DNA of 6,155 bases from Frankiales bacterium (lineage in GTDB: Bacteria > Actinomycetota > Actinomycetes > Mycobacteriales > SCTD01). The notes beneath the pieces are model-generated. The model saw only the letters and a program-made list of their open reading frames with translations. It searched no databases and was not told the origin of the DNA. How positions within the stretch are numbered: position 1 is the first letter of the stretch; each line of letters starts with the position of its first letter. This document shows, piece after piece, positions 4,632 to 6,155 of the stretch. The position numbers and the translations under genes were made by a program. The stretch spans positions 1 to 6,155 of the forward strand of contig JAOPWI010000109.1 of the NCBI GenBank assembly GCA_025965755.1, read 5' to 3'.

Positions 4632-6131
4632 ATGACCGACCGTCCCGCCGCCGTCCCCCGGCCGGCCGCCGCGCTGCCGTCGACGAACAGGAGGATGGCT
4701 CTGCTGGTCATCGCCATGAGCCAGCTCATGGTGGTTCTGGACGCCACGATCGTCAACGTCGCCCTCAAGGACATCCGCGACGCGCTCGGTTTCGTCTCCG
4801 ACTCCGACCTGTCGTGGGTCGTCACCGGCTACACGCTGACCTTCGGCGGCTTCCTGCTGCTGGGCGGCAAGCTGGCCGACCGGTTCGGCCGGCGCGGCGT
4901 GTTCATCGCCGGCGCGACCCTGTTCGCGATCGCCTCGCTGCTCGGAGGCCTGGCCGAGTCCCAGGGGCTGCTCATCGCCTCCCGGCTGCTGCAGGGCCTG
5001 GGCGGTGCGCTGATGTCGCCGGCCGCGCTCTCGCTGCTGACCGTCGTCTTTCCGGAGGGCCCCGAGCGCAACCGGGCGCTCGGCATCTTCTCCGGCATCA
5101 CCGCCGGCGGGGCGGCCCTGGGCCTGATCCTCGGCGGCCTGCTGACCGACTACCTGTCGTGGCGTTGGGTGTTCTTCGTCAACGTGCCGATCGCGGCCCT
5201 GGCCATCGTCGGCGCGCTGCGCTACGTGCCGGAGTCCAAGGACGAGACGGCCACCGGCTTCGACCTGCCCGGCGCGCTGCTGGTGACCGGCGGGCTCACC
5301 TCGCTCGTCTACGGGCTGGTCAAGCTCAACGACGACGCGGTCGGCACGGGCACCAAGGTGGCCACCTTCGTGCTCGCCTTCGTGCTGCTGGCCGCCTTCG
5401 TGGCCGTGCAGCTGCGCGTCCGCAACCCGCTCCTGCCCTTCCGGCTGTTCCGCTCCCGCACCCTGCTGGGGGCCGACCTCGGGGCCCTGCTGGTCGGCGC
5501 CGGCCTGTTCGCGATGTTCTTCTTCGTGACGCTGTGGATGCAGGTCATCAACGACTACAGCGCGATCCGCGCCGGCCTGGCCTTCCTCCCGTTCGCCTTC
5601 GTCGTCGGCGCCGGTGCCGGCGTCTCGGCCAATCTGCTCGGCCGCATCGGGCCACGCCCGCTGCTCATCACCGGCCCGGCGCTGGCCGCTCTGGGCATGA
5701 TCCTGCTCGGCCTGCGGCTCGAGCCCGACAGCACCTACGTCGGCGTGCTGCTGCCGTCGCTGCTGCTGATCGCCTTCGGCATGGGGCTGTCGTTCGTCGC
5801 CCTGACCAGCGCCGCCGTCGGCGGGGTGGGCCAGCAGGACGCCGGCATCGCCTCGGCCCTGCTCAACGCCGGCCAGCAGGTCGGCGGGGCGCTCGGCCTG
5901 GCGATCCTCGCCGCGGTGAGCACCGCCCGCACCGAGTCGCTGTTCGCCGGCCAGCCGCGCGGCCCGCAGGACCTCCCGGTCTTCTACGACGCGCTGGTCA
6001 CCGGCTGGTCGGCCGGCTTCGTGGTCGCCGCCGGCTTCCTGGCCGCCGCCGCCGTGGTCGCCGGCGCGCTGGTCACGCTGAGCAGGGAGCAGGCCGCCGC
6101 GGCCCTCAAGGAGGGCGCGGTCGCCGCCTGA
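4632..6131 (+). CDS. DHA2-family (EmrB/QacA-like) MFS drug efflux transporter
   Basis: A 499-residue inner-membrane protein with about 14 hydrophobic segments, expected to expel hydrophobic or cationic compounds in exchange for protons. The first helix (about 22-45) ends in LDATIVNVAL (36-45), the DHA2 signature with the conserved acidic D37. Motif A follows as GGKLADRFGRR (78-88). The R118-L119-L120-Q121-G122 stretch matches motif B (RxxQG). Segment 158-171 is motif C, but the usual proline of GP..GG is leucine here (L165), followed by LSWRWVFFVNVPI (175-187). The cytoplasmic N-terminus (1-20) is proline/alanine-rich. Length matches the 14-helix group and exceeds the 12-helix DHA1 group of about 400. 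Expression is probably controlled by the divergent TetR protein. The substrate is unknown: drug, toxin or self-made metabolite are all possible. Confidence 0.93.
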   Translation: MTDRPAAVPRPAAALPSTNRRMALLVIAMSQLMVVLDATIVNVALKDIRDALGFVSDSDLSWVVTGYTLTFGGFLLLGGKLADRFGRRGVFIAGATLFAIASLLGGLAESQGLLIASRLLQGLGGALMSPAALSLLTVVFPEGPERNRALGIFSGITAGGAALGLILGGLLTDYLSWRWVFFVNVPIAALAIVGALRYVPESKDETATGFDLPGALLVTGGLTSLVYGLVKLNDDAVGTGTKVATFVLAFVLLAAFVAVQLRVRNPLLPFRLFRSRTLLGADLGALLVGAGLFAMFFFVTLWMQVINDYSAIRAGLAFLPFAFVVGAGAGVSANLLGRIGPRPLLITGPALAALGMILLGLRLEPDSTYVGVLLPSLLLIAFGMGLSFVALTSAAVGGVGQQDAGIASALLNAGQQVGGALGLAILAAVSTARTESLFAGQPRGPQDLPVFYDALVTGWSAGFVVAAGFLAAAAVVAGALVTLSREQAAAALKEGAVAA

Positions 6132-6152
6132 CCGGTCCCCCGCGGCCCGGTC
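6130..6152 (+). terminator. Possible stem-loop after the MFS gene (window ends here)
   Basis: GACCGG (6130-6135, starting in the stop codon) is the reverse complement of CCGGTC (6147-6152), with an 11-nt loop. The same bases also form a 9-bp direct repeat, CCGGTCCCC, at 6132-6140 and 6147-6155. A U-less terminator hairpin is possible, but the sequence is cut off and composition alone could produce this. Confidence 0.2.
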
Positions 6153-6155
6153 CCC

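Noticed and set aside
4018..4635. A 205-codon plus-strand open frame opposite the TetR gene
   Set aside because: It is antisense to a clear TetR domain, with biased His/Gly/Arg composition and no recognisable motif.
1..6155. Mobile elements, CRISPR arrays, tRNA/rRNA genes or a defence system
   Set aside because: No transposase, integrase, long terminal repeats, spaced repeat array or tRNA-like cloverleaf was seen. Coding style is uniform throughout and all genes belong to known metabolic, regulatory or transport families.

Overview
The window is gap-free, very GC-rich DNA with strong G/C preference at third codon positions, GTG starts and tightly packed genes. This points to a high-GC actinobacterium (Actinomycetota). 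A Geodermatophilus/Blastococcus-like or related soil lineage would fit, but that is a guess from style and not a marker-based call.

Layout: (1) Positions 1-1781, minus strand, hold the N-terminal half (about 593 residues) of CobN, the large subunit of the aerobic-pathway cobaltochelatase. The gene runs off the left edge, so no stop codon is visible. (2) An 82-bp divergent gap (1782-1863) carries a perfect tandem 11-bp repeat and the strong Shine-Dalgarno site of the next gene. It is too short for a cobalamin riboswitch. (3) Positions 1864-3045, plus strand, encode a complete zinc-dependent medium-chain alcohol dehydrogenase of the formaldehyde-dehydrogenase-like group. (4) Positions 3035-3961, minus strand, encode an EamA/DMT-family transporter whose 3' end overlaps the dehydrogenase gene by 11 bp. 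(5) Positions 3958-4548, minus strand, encode a TetR-family repressor whose stop overlaps the transporter start (GTGA). (6) A divergent regulatory gap (4549-4631) carries a perfect inverted repeat and plausible promoter elements. (7) Positions 4632-6131, plus strand, encode a 14-helix DHA2-type (EmrB/QacA-like) MFS drug transporter.

How the genes work together: TetR, EamA and DHA2-MFS look like one locally regulated export module. One repressor is placed to control its own operon, which includes a DMT-type carrier, and a divergent MFS pump, probably through the inverted repeat between them. The cobN and dehydrogenase genes are separate metabolic genes that share a short divergent control region. 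No functional link between them can be shown from sequence.

No RNA gene, CRISPR array, insertion sequence, integrase, attachment site or origin was seen. The genes belong to known families. I do not see a new biological system. The points most worth checking are the TetR operator with its two transporters of unrelated superfamilies, and the 11-bp tandem repeat.
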